DNA of 64,000 nucleotides, taken from NCBI GenBank assembly GCA_964019155.1, contig OZ025244.1, positions 38,703,545 to 38,767,544 of the forward strand. Reading direction: 5' to 3'. Below, piece after piece: positions 38,974 through 48,641 of the stretch. The DNA comes from Osedax fenrisi (Eukaryota; Annelida; Polychaeta; Sabellida; Siboglinidae). The notes beneath the pieces were generated by a model. That model was not told the origin of the DNA and ran no database searches. It saw nothing but the letters and a program-made list of their open reading frames with translations. Every line of letters starts with the position of its first letter. The first letter of the stretch is position 1. The position numbers were made by a program, and so were the translations under genes.

Positions 38974-40507
38974 ATAGTAGTAGTATTAGTAGTAATCAGG
39001 TAGTAGTAGTAGTTAGGTAGTAGTAGTAGTAACTTTAGCTGAAGCAAACTGTTGAGCCTGCATGGCAGAGCTGATACCGAGAGCCTTAAGCCCGTAACCG
39101 CTGCCCCTATTCTCAGCCGTAACACCGAACGTAATGTGGGCGGGGCATCGCAATGATTTTACACCGTGGTTCGCCGGTTCTTCGACCAATTGAAATGTTT
39201 TCAGCGTCAATTGGGTACCGCAAATATTGCACCTGTTAGCGTGAAACTTCATTTTTAATCATTGATTTTGTATTTTTATTGAATATTATCTTATATTTTT
39301 AATTTAATTATTGATAAAGTATTTATGTAATATATAATTAATATAGTACGTAATTTATACAAATCAAGTGATCTAGTGCTAGATATATATTTTAAGTTGA
39401 TATTAAGACAATAGTTGACATTAATTATATATTTAAAATATATATAATAATATTTAAAATTACACTTATTAGCTTACTTAGATAATTCAAGATGTACAAT
39501 GATAATAACCTAAAACAAGATCTGTGGTAGACATTGCCGATGTCTATTCTCTCCACCGGATATACTTTGCGATCGCATACTATACACAGGCTCTCTTTAA
39601 TCACCTAGCGGGTTACATTTCATTACGTATTTATGAAAATCTATATATATATGGTGACCGGAAAAAAATGACAGAAAAAACTGACGGGAAAAAAATAACA
39701 AGATAAAAAATAACGGAAAAAAATAAGAAAAAAATAAAGGAAAAAAATAACAGTATAAATAAAAAATGTAAAATTAAAAAATGATTAGGTTTTTTGAAAT
39801 AACTAATTCTGATATTTGTTTATTATATATTATGGATAAATATTTTGAGTTTGATTGTTTAATTGGTTTGGTTTTGTGTTACTTTGATATTTTTTTTACC
39901 TGCACTGCATCCCTAAATTAACCTTTAAAAGCGTGTACTTATAATAATGTATAATAAGGTAATAATATATTGTATAAAATGTTTAATAATATTCATATAT
40001 ATCAGGTTACAAACAAATAAATACTTTAAAATTAATAAAATTATACATATCGGATATTTTTTCCAATTATTTTTTTCGGTTATTTTTTTTCTTGTCGTTG
40101 TTTTCCTTTTATTTTGTTTCCGTTATTTTTTTCTGGATATTTTTTTTCCTAAATTCATATATATATATATGTGTCTGTGCTATATAGATATAAATATGAA
40201 TGTAATTTATAATAATCATAAATAATATATGAATAGTATATCATATATTATCTTATATAATATACATATAAATCCCATATTAAAATCACCCATCGAAGGT
40301 GAATATTTGATTCACATCGATTAGATAGATTCAATACAGGTACAATGCACGCGCACATGTGGTATGTTAGCCTCTGACCTTTACAGACGGGGACCATTGA
40401 TCCACCCTATAGCCGAGCGATGTCAGAATTCCGTCTACTTCAGTATGGGGCATCGGTTCGCCGTATTCTCTAGCACGCCCTATATTGTTGTTTGACCAAG
40501 TAGACAT
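19018..40507 (-). CDS. Hillarin-like protein: LIM domain plus KY/transglutaminase-like domain
   Basis: Twenty-two exons, transcript order: 40507-40379, 39604-39510, 39232-39034, 38620-38510, 38260-37695, 36713-36536, 35444-34311, 33978-33895, 32919-32803, 32232-32095, 28266-28141, 27904-27822, 27543-27403, 26776-26661, 25165-24962, 24071-23923, 23697-23628, 23011-22851, 22155-21962, 20610-20409, 19721-19538, 19142-19018. These sum to 1,502 codons in one frame. Order of parts: N-terminal segment 1-43, LIM domain about 50-107, acidic/disordered linker, charged helix (about 367-426), a 378-residue low-complexity exon, predicted coiled coil (about 805-917), acidic segment, KY/transglutaminase-like core (about 987-1141), and KY-type C-terminal beta modules to 1501. 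LIM plus KY is the hillarin architecture; vertebrate KY lacks LIM. Family members are cytoskeletal scaffolds at cell junctions or in muscle. The predicted catalytic triad is not conserved. The junction after exon 20 is the least certain. Confidence 0.87.
21541..21612. repeat. Long (AT)n tract
   Basis: One of the longest of roughly thirty (AT)n/(TA)n tracts in the window. Others of similar length: 19940-20009, 20101-20143, 44111-44161, 60517-60593. Confidence 0.95.
24838..24936. repeat. (ACC)n-type trinucleotide tract
   Basis: Imperfect accacc/attacc repeats just downstream of the exon 15 donor. Read on the minus strand they mimic a poly-Gly/Asn coding stretch, but they lie in an intron. Confidence 0.85.
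24962..27543 (-). CDS. Hillarin-like exons 13-15: KY/transglutaminase-like core with altered triad
   Basis: Exon 13 starts RAIFVWIT (family motif RAIWxWI) and runs to LLRGVQTG; the family has a catalytic Cys at GVC. Exon 14 carries GYSKGAGYRPGKRF and KYRNQWTAV, where the family has HAW. Exon 15 carries DGKWRFVNANWG, where the family usually has a D three residues before the W, then DEFYFLTSPRHHIYQHYPDD. By position the Cys-His-Asp triad reads Gln, Gln, Asn at about residues 1019, 1066 and 1080. The fold motifs are otherwise well conserved, so this looks like a pseudoenzyme or binding module rather than a decayed gene. Exon 15 ends at a gtgtta donor chosen because it keeps frame and family spacing into exon 16. 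Confidence 0.85.
25175..25330. repeat. G/T-rich minisatellite, hillarin-like intron 14
   Basis: About six units of ggtatagtggtgggtttagtaa, with variants containing ggtgtactag. It lies directly upstream (transcript sense) of the acceptor of exon 15, where it forms the C-rich tract on the minus strand. Confidence 0.85.
25620..26569. mobile_element. Non-autonomous hAT-type MITE
   Basis: 950 bp bounded by terminal inverted repeats TAGGGTTGT ... ACAACCCTA, with further subterminal inverted AAAACG/CGTTTT-rich motifs. It is flanked on both sides by the identical 8-bp sequence tatatttt (25612-25619 and 26570-26577). An 8-bp target duplication and a (C/T)AGGG terminus are typical of the hAT superfamily. 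The interior is AT-rich with no transposase frame. It is inserted in hillarin-like intron 14. Confidence 0.88.
29058..29819 (+). pseudogene. LINE endonuclease region, interrupted
   Basis: AP-endonuclease-like domain with the GGDFNAQ and SDHRI motifs, broken by a stop at 29151 and ended by a stop at 29817, after which the same frame continues into the RT. It is part of the element at 28620-31778. Confidence 0.85.
30048..31689 (+). pseudogene. LINE reverse transcriptase region, deleted and frameshifted
   Basis: Finger motifs are intact up to STTGQILTI. The next ~60 residues expected in this family, including the first catalytic Asp, are absent. YADD remains in a different frame. At least two frameshifts and one deletion make it non-functional. 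Confidence 0.85.
31872..31978. repeat. 44-bp tandem repeat
   Basis: About 2.4 copies of a 44-bp unit starting ctggctgtagatagtattg, right after the LINE in hillarin-like intron 10. Confidence 0.9.
32095..33978 (-). CDS. Hillarin-like exons 8-10: predicted coiled coil
   Basis: Exons 33978-33895, 32919-32803 and 32232-32095 encode about 113 residues with heptad-like spacing of hydrophobics among charged residues: VYEAQHTLEKD, EILNEINAERNRLIGQL, EEKNKRIVTLLRQL, RHSEQLLDIIAEK. All three are in phase 0 and flank each other cleanly. The likely role is dimerisation or scaffolding. Comparable linkers separate the LIM and KY domains in other hillarins. Confidence 0.75.
32410..32493. repeat. Duplicate of the hillarin-like exon 12 splice-acceptor region
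   Basis: Matches 27905-27980 closely (ttatgcattagatacacttg, ataatacaaactaggatgaa), with a short extra gttatc. The source lies immediately upstream (transcript sense) of exon 12. The copy sits about 4.5 kb away in the intron between exons 9 and 10, without the exon. Confidence 0.8.
34311..35444 (-). CDS. Hillarin-like exon 7: 378-codon low-complexity exon
   Basis: The largest exon in the window. It begins SSENLRSVTSQSEHS and is rich in Ser, Thr, Arg, Gly and Gln. The last third is His/Asn-rich, with repeated HTHN, NIHN and HNNY. It ends at SLPIYG...RRSNTLQSHK before a gttagtg donor. Without the splice the frame would run a further 13 codons to a TAA at 34269. I preferred the donor because it matches the window's commonest 5' splice site and joins in phase to the coiled-coil exon. 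It is predicted to be disordered. No domain is recognisable. Confidence 0.8.
35640..35880. repeat. Minisatellite gtatcagtatc, hillarin-like intron 6
   Basis: Degenerate array of cagtatc hexa/heptamers grouped into higher-order units ending gttcgacagctg or gtttgacag. It begins about 200 bp upstream (transcript sense) of exon 7. Confidence 0.85.
36016..36215. repeat. ~85-bp tandem repeat, hillarin-like intron 6
   Basis: About 2.3 copies of a unit starting gtgtcgcggatacatac and containing gtttgattgaca and ttcacac(g/a)aagggacgct. It is GC-richer than its surroundings. It is followed by a shorter degenerate repeat (gtccgaaatagtc, 36290-36460). Confidence 0.85.
38713..39032. repeat. ~320-bp (TAG)n microsatellite touching a splice donor
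   Basis: Nearly pure tag trinucleotides with few interruptions. On the minus strand it is (TAC)n and begins inside the exon 3 donor (AAA|gttactactac). Open frames read through it (poly-Tyr, poly-Thr) are artefacts. Confidence 0.95.
39034..39604 (-). CDS. Hillarin-like exons 2-3: LIM zinc-binding domain
   Basis: Exon 2 (39604-39510) supplies SLCIVCDRKVYPVERIDIG and VYHRSCFR. Exon 3 (39232-39034) supplies CNICGTQL and LRCPAH. Joined, the ligands follow C-x2-C-x16-H-x2-C-x2-C-x2-C-x24-C-x2-H. That is a complete two-finger LIM, with the second finger's cysteine loop slightly longer than the usual 16-21. The domain is split by an intron between the two fingers, at the CFR|C junction. The third exon continues about 35 residues past the LIM. 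LIM domains bind protein partners rather than DNA. Confidence 0.9.
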
Positions 40508-42502
40508 CTCATCCTCTCACGAGAGCCATTACGATGACAATATACTGATGATGATGAAGACAATGGAGGTGTGATCTCGTAACTGTTGTGGTAGAAGAAC
40601 GGGGCTCCAGTTTTTAATAATATTAAATATAAATAAATATAATTAAATAAAGATAAATATAATTAAATAAATATAAATATCATTAAATGAATATAAATAT
40701 CATTAAATGAATATAAATGTTAAATATTGTATAAATAGAAATTATATAATATATTAATTATTATATTTAATATTGATAAAAATCACTCAAAGTATTGAGA
40801 AAACATTAATTTTATACCATTGATGTTATGAGGAAGTTCGTATTTTAATAAAAAATAAATAGTGTTTACTAATATATGAAATCGTATATAATTCATTTTC
40901 ACTATATCATTATATTATTAATTATAATATTCATTATTATAATTTTTATAATAAATAATTAGTATATAAATAACAGTAGATAAACAGGTTGTGGTTCATA
41001 ACCGGCGCCAAAAATCTATAACTAATAGTTTATTAGATATCTGAGCGCGCGCTTTCGGAATTGTGACTCCCGACTCTAGATATAGGCGTGTCATAATATA
41101 TATACTCCGCCTATATATATACCAAGGACACGTATTTCCTTGTATATACTACGTGTACACGTAATATACTTATATATATCAAATATTTTTCTAAGGTTCG
41201 CAAAATATTTGAGTATATTACGTGTACACGTAGTAAATACAAGGAAATACGTGTCCTTGGTATATATATAGGCGGAGTATATATATTATGACACGCCTAT
41301 ATCTAGAGTCGGGAGTCACAATTCCGAAAGCGCGCGCTCAGATATCTAATAAACTATTAGTCATATATTTTTGGCGCCGGTTATGAACGTGTTCCGATAA
41401 ACAGATATGTGTATTATTATAATAATAATAATTATACATACAATATTAATACATATATTGTAATATACAATTATGTATTAATCAAAATATAATGTAAAAT
41501 TATAGTAATAATTATTATATTTCATAATTCTTTATATTCATCATAACTATTATGCTGTAATAAAATAATTATAGAATATTCTAAAAAATAATTAATAAAA
41601 TTTATTATAAATCGATAGAAATTAATATATTAATTATCATAATTATTATGATGATAGTCACATTTTAATATTTCATATTTATAACTATTATATTAATAAA
41701 AGATTATATTACAATAACTTGTTTAATAAATGGCATATTAGTGGGTGTAAGAATAGAAACTGCCATTTAGAAAATATAATTATAGTTATAATAATAATTT
41801 AATTATTAAATAATTATAATTACTTATAATTTAATTGATAAAAGTACTATAAATATTATTTTTCTATTATAATATTGATTATTATATTATTAATAATAAC
41901 TATTGTGTTAATATTATTTAAAATAACCATTATTCCAATAGTACACAGTAATTATTATTTGTAATAAAATAATGAACACATACAAATTTTAAATTCGGAT
42001 TTACCTGAGCATTTGTTTACTCAATAAAGTATACATTATTGGCCTAATTTTAGATTATTTAATTGGACATTGGAATATATATGCTTAAATTAACGCCCAT
42101 AATTTAAAAGAACACGATTTTATTATATATATAAAATTCAAATAAATATATTAAAAACTAAATTAAAATACGTGATATGTAATAATATGCATTCATATAC
42201 ATTACATTTATTTTATAATATATATTATATTTGTATTAAATAAACATACTCGTACAGTATAGATAAAATTACGTGTAAATGTATTTTTAATATTTGCATA
42301 TATTTATTATTTGAATATTATTCGAATAAAATACGCTTGTGTTCTTTTTTAATATATTTTAAAAGTAATTCAATTATATTGTGCTTGTTTTTTTTTCAAA
42401 TATTATTTCATATTCCCCAGATCTCATTTAATTCTTTAATATATACATTTCGTATAATATATAATTCACTTTTTTATTCTATTTATTATTTAATACAACA
42501 AA
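40508..42502. promoter_or_regulatory. Divergent upstream region of the hillarin-like gene and INTS11
   Basis: The two start codons point away from each other, 2.0 kb apart. The region must hold both promoters and 5' UTRs. It contains a tandem aaatataattaaataa repeat (40620-40715) and a 395-bp foldback element (40994-41388). The rest is featureless AT-rich DNA. No core promoter motif can be called with confidence. Confidence 0.55.
40994..41388. mobile_element. 395-bp foldback/MITE-like palindrome
   Basis: Two arms of about 177 bp (40994-41170 and 41212-41388) are almost perfect inverted repeats around a ~41-bp loop that is itself partly palindromic. The ends read gttcataaccggcgcc and its inverse complement. 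Much GC-richer than the flanks at the tips (gagcgcgcgctttcgg). No reading frame. No clear target duplication. Confidence 0.9.
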
Positions 42503-44107
42503 ATGGCAGATATCAAAGTTGTTCCTCTTGGTTTGAATATATAAATAATATTTAAAATAATTTTAAATTAAATTTAAATTCATATCATATAATTATGATA
42601 ATCATATGACATACACCAACACGTTTATTAAATATGTTATATTATTTGAATTTGTTAGTTATTTAACTTTATTAATTAATATACAAAATAGATTTATCAT
42701 TATCTGATAGTGAAATTATAATTTATGATTATTTAATAAAATAGTTTTCATAAACGTGTATAATAAAATAATTCACTCGGTGAGGTAAATCCCGAATTGG
42801 GCCGAATTTTTCAATTTATATTGTGTTTAGTTACCGACGTAATATATATATATATATATATTATATAGACTCTATAATAGAGTTAGGATTAACAGAACTT
42901 TACGACAAACAGACAAATTCGACGAACATCGATGCCCGTCGATCGTAAAGTTAATTTTATATTCTATATAATATAGAATAGTATATTATAATTATTATTA
43001 TAGTACCTATAGAAATCGATATTAGTCTATCGTTAAGTTTACTTGGTTGTATTGTATTTTATGTACAGATGTCCATCGATCGTACTGTTAATCTGTATAT
43101 GCTAAAATATAATAAAATCAAGTGAACTTAATCATTAAGTTAATGATCGACTAAAATCGATTTCTATAGTTATTATAATAATAATTATAATATAGAATAT
43201 AAGATTAACTTTACGATTGACGGTCATATATTGGTGTTCTTAATAATATAGGTTTTATTATATGATTAATGTATATATTATATATTTAATTATATATTTA
43301 ATGATTATAATATTTATAATTTAATTAAATTAAAAAGTAGTAGTTAATCAATAAAACCAGTATCATCAATAACACAAATAAATATATATATATATATATA
43401 TATTCAATAAGAATTATTATTTTTTTTAATATTTAATTTTTTTTAAATTTATTATAATATTATTTTAAATATATAGAATATAGAATATGCATTAGTAATA
43501 TCGTTGATGTAATTTCGGACATTAACAATAGATTATTTCATAATTATTATATATAAATTTTGATATTAAAGTTAACTTAACTTCATTTAATTTTCTGCCA
43601 TATCCATTATCATAATTATATTATGTATACAGATATATGTATATATTATATTTGTAATTCGTATTTAAATTATAAATATTCAAATAATAACTGAATAATT
43701 ATGAACTAATGTATTTTAATAAGTCATCTTATTGATTACTTAAAACTAATCCTATATTACTTAATTATTTATCCGAGATTACCTGGCCCCAAATAACTGG
43801 TATTATCACATACTTATGTTACTTATTAACTATCATTATCACATACTTATTTTACTTATTAATTGTCATTATCCGATAGCCATGGCCATCATTTCGAGAG
43901 TCGCATATAAATTATTTAAATTTCAAGAGTAACTGGTCGACGGCCCCCGTATTGTTGTTTATAAATTAGTAAATATAAATAAATATTCTGTTTCCTTATA
44001 TTACAAAAGGGAATATGGGAATATAATTCAAATACGACTCATATAATCTTTTACGTTACATTTTTAAAATATATATTAAAATTTAGGTATTATATTTATG
44101 AGTTGTC

Positions 44108-44164
<57 letters not shown>

Positions 44165-46774
44165 ATTTTGATATTATTTGTCAACAAATATCTAATAGAT
44201 TAATTATATTAATTAATCAATTATAGATATTAAAATAGCCATAAACTATATTCACCATTTAATCTAATTATATATATACATTTATAAAATAAATGTGTAT
44301 TGTTAAAACGATAGTTTTAATTATAGATATATATATATATATATATAAATAACTATCATATTATTAATTCTTCGCCTCATTTCACAGGTGCTGGGCAAGG
44401 TTATTATGAACTTTAATATCATTTATTTCAATATCAACTCAATTAGACTAACTTAATTTGAATATAAAAATAATAATTTATCATTTCCTGATCTTTAAAA
44501 TATATAAAAAACTTATAACATTAAATGTGATATTGTAAAATTCTCATAAATAATTAAAACCTAGTTAAATTATTGTATGCTTTTAATTTTAAATAAATCT
44601 AATTATCGTATTAATATACGCTGACGAATTAATTAATTATATTTCGTATAAATAATATATATATTATAAATTAAAATGATAATATCAATAATATATACAA
44701 TAATATATTAATCTTTGGATAATGTGATATAAAATAATTAACAAAACAGACAATTCCAGCCAGGATGAGATTTAACATAGGCTATATATGAAGGCAATGC
44801 TTATAATGTTTTATAATTGAAATGTCTAGTGTAACATTGATCGCAGCATTGTATAGACATAATGATGACTCATATGTAGCGATGATCAATTTAACTTAGC
44901 TTACATTCATTTCTGATACGTTCATGGTTCCGTGAACAAGCACGCGTTCTATTCATTATCTATTAGTCGTGTGTTTATTAATAAATGTATACATGTATTA
45001 TAATAATACTGCGGTATACATGTCAGCATAGCTGGTAAGTGTGTCATAGTACAGTACACTATATCAGCACTAACTGTTCACTAGTGACCAAGCATTACAT
45101 CATAACTCCTGTATGTAATATCATATTACATAATATGTCGGTTACGCGTAGATTACGATTGGTTACGTCGTATATTTCGAAGCTGTCCCCATTGCTTACG
45201 TTACGCCTCAGTAAACTCATAGAGTATTCACAACATATCGGTTATCCTCTACAGCCAAAATTAGTGTTGACGTGAATTAGTGGCTTTCAATGGTTACCAA
45301 TCGGTAACACAATATTATGTATTACGTAATGTTCTACATTAATTCAAGCCTTAATTAAATGTATTTCAATTAATTAGATAAATCAATTCAATACGAGTCT
45401 TAATTCGATATAATAATTTAAAATTACTGAATATTAATCGTACTCTGGTCCATTTAACCCTCTCATTTCACCCGAACAACTACACGCGATCAGATGTAGG
45501 CCGTAGTTGTATCCTGGTGAGTATCGGCGGCAAGAATATCATGCTGGACTGCGGCATGCACATGGGCTACAACGACGCGGTTAGTCATCAGCTGTGATGA
45601 GTCATCATCAGCTCTCAGTGATGAGTCATCGTCGTCAGTGATGAGTCATCATCATCGTCAACGATGAGTCATCGTCGTCAGTGATGTGTCTTCGTCATCG
45701 ATGATGAGTCATATTCAGTGTTTATGTCGACAGTAGCGTAGCGACAACCTCTTATTAGGGTTGTAGCGATGGACGTCTTGAAATGTACGCGATAACCTCG
45801 CGTGTTTACTGTTATAATGATAGAGTTTTTATGACAAATTAAATGACAATTATGTTTTTATCGATAATTCAGACGACAGTGTATTACGATGATACGAACA
45901 GTCACGCTCTTTATGTGGATGCACCATAATGGTTACGCCTCTGTCGTTTAGAGCGTAGATATCCACATTCACACCCATGCATAATAATAGAAGCAATATC
46001 TAAATACGGAAGCAAGGGAACATTAATTAGGCTTCATTAATTAAGTCGTGTTTTAATTACATACGCTACAATTATAATTACGATATAGGATATAAATAAA
46101 TAATGTAATATTAATCATAATTCGGCGATACGATAGGAAATGCTTCAGTAATATAGATACATATAGATCTGAGTATATATTAATAATATCTATCTAATAT
46201 ATTATCAAATTATTGATAGTTAATTATTGCAATACCTTCATCGCAAATATTTGTAATCCTATCCTTAACCCCTATTTTACGTTACCCTACTTAATCCTAT
46301 TTAACCCTAATTTACTGTTAACCCTATAGAAACGTTTCCCTGACTTCTCATACATCACGAAGAGAGGAAATCTCAACAAACAACTCGACGCAGTAATCAT
46401 AACGTTTGTAGCCCCACACCACGATTAATATAACGATATCTTTATGCCTTCGAACTTAGAATAATTATTTTGTTTCTAAAATTATAGTGTACCCTAGATA
46501 TACTGTTATCCTCGATATAATGTCAATTAGAGATGAAACGCATTACTAGCCTATCTGTTATATGTTATATTTGCACTACCACCCAAAGTGGCTGGTCCTA
46601 AACTGGGGGGTATATCAAGAATGTACCGTATGTTAATCTATTATAATAGTTTTAGTTAAACCATACTTGGATATCGGTTTATCACTTTATGAGACATAGT
46701 ACAAACTATAGATATAAAATAAAAATATGGATAAATAAATAAATATGTAATGCAAAATGTATACATTCCCCGAT

Positions 46775-46822
<48 letters not shown>

Positions 46823-47997
46823 TATTAAAATATATATATTTATTATTAAAATATATACATTTACTATTAAAATATATATATTTAATGTAAAAAAATTGCG
46901 AATAAAGTTATTGCTAAAGTGAACTAATCGTAGGTAGAATCTAAACTAGACGTTTGCCTGTCACTTCGTAATAGCACACCACCAGCACTCATTGTTCTAT
47001 TGTTCCATACCAATAACCTATATGATACACTACACCTATGTTGCAGTCACTTCCACCTGGACCACTGCGGAGCATTGCCCTACATGTCTGAGATGGTGGG
47101 CTACGACGGTCCTATTTACATGACGCACCCCACCAAGGCTATCTGCCCCATTCTATTGGTTACCTTAGTCGCCCCTACTAACTTGGCAGTTAAGCTGAGA
47201 CCTTACTTACGAATAATACAGCTTCTATAGATCGAGCATATTATATATTTGCGGGTATTTCGAGCAAATATATTCTCAAGTTTGACCTCTGGCGAAGAGC
47301 CGATTAGTTTAGATTTCGATTACAATTCACGTAAATGTACGTTTTTAATTAAATGATAAATTATGTATGTTTTCTCATCAAATTCGATAATTAGGCAAAC
47401 TTTTAAATACATATGATTCCAAAACACGCTCTAGAATCGACAGAACCACTATTACCCCTCTATTACCCCTAACCTACCCTAAGGGTGATGGTAAAATTTT
47501 TCAATAAGTTAGCCTAGGTATATAATTTAAATTATATGTTTAAAATAAATATAAAAAAAAAACTGTTTTGGAACAATATTCAGCCCTCGGAGCCCAAAAC
47601 AAAATTATAAAATATTCATAAAATTTTTTTCAAAAAAAAAATTTAATCTCGAAAATTTGCATAAATTTGAATATGACGCATGCGCAATGCATTGTTCAAT
47701 TCAAATTTCATATCTATTTACTATTATAATTTTATAAATTAAGCACTATATATCATGAATCTACGTGATAAAGATAAATGTAGTATGTAGTATGTAAATG
47801 TAGTAAGTTGAAAATGGTAGTAAAGAAATGAGTAGGTTGAGACTACCATCTTATTTTGATACTTATCGCCATTACTCAACATTACATATAAAAAAATCTA
47901 CCGCAATTCAAGAAACGTATATATTTAACTAGTTATAAATTTACTGTTTATTGAGTACTCTTATTACATTTAAAATAGTAAATAATATTATACATAC

Positions 47998-48043
<46 letters not shown>

Positions 48044-48159
48044 TACTATTATTATTCATATATATTATACGTATATAATATATACATATAATATACATTA
48101 TATATATATATTATAAATTTATATATATATAAATAAATGTATAATATATATATATACAT

Positions 48160-48214
<55 letters not shown>

Positions 48215-48604
48215 TTATAATATTATATATATATATATATTTATATATTATATATATTATATATATATATATAAATTTATAATATATATATATATAATAT
48301 GTGTGGTAACATAACTGCCTGTGTGGCTCAGTGGCTAAGGCGTCAGACATACAAGCAGTAGGACACGGTTCGACCCTAGTCCGGACCATTAATTAATTTT
48401 ATAAAATGGGTCTTAAAATATTATTTAGAAGTGATCTTATATAATTGTGTATAAATAAATGATCGGCTCTCATTAAAACCATGGATGCCTTAACATGAGA
48501 GTGGCTTCAAAGGGACATTAGAGCCATATATGGTTATAAGTGAAAACTTCATCTAAGTTCCTGGATGGGATGAAAGGACTCCACCAAATAAAATAACAAT
48601 AACA

Positions 48605-48641
<37 letters not shown>

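Noticed and set aside
38787..39125. Open frames of poly-Tyr/poly-Thr
   Set aside because: These are translations of the (TAG)n microsatellite. Only the part up to 39034 belongs to an exon.
45039..45275. Open frame of 78 codons before INTS11 exon 3
   Set aside because: No family resemblance, no needed residues between exons 2 and 3, and the exon 2-3 phase already matches.
48313..48385. Possible functional tRNA gene
   Set aside because: A- and B-box-like motifs are present, but the sequence recurs at 49923 and 56905 with an unrelated body and microsatellite tail, so it is the head of a SINE.
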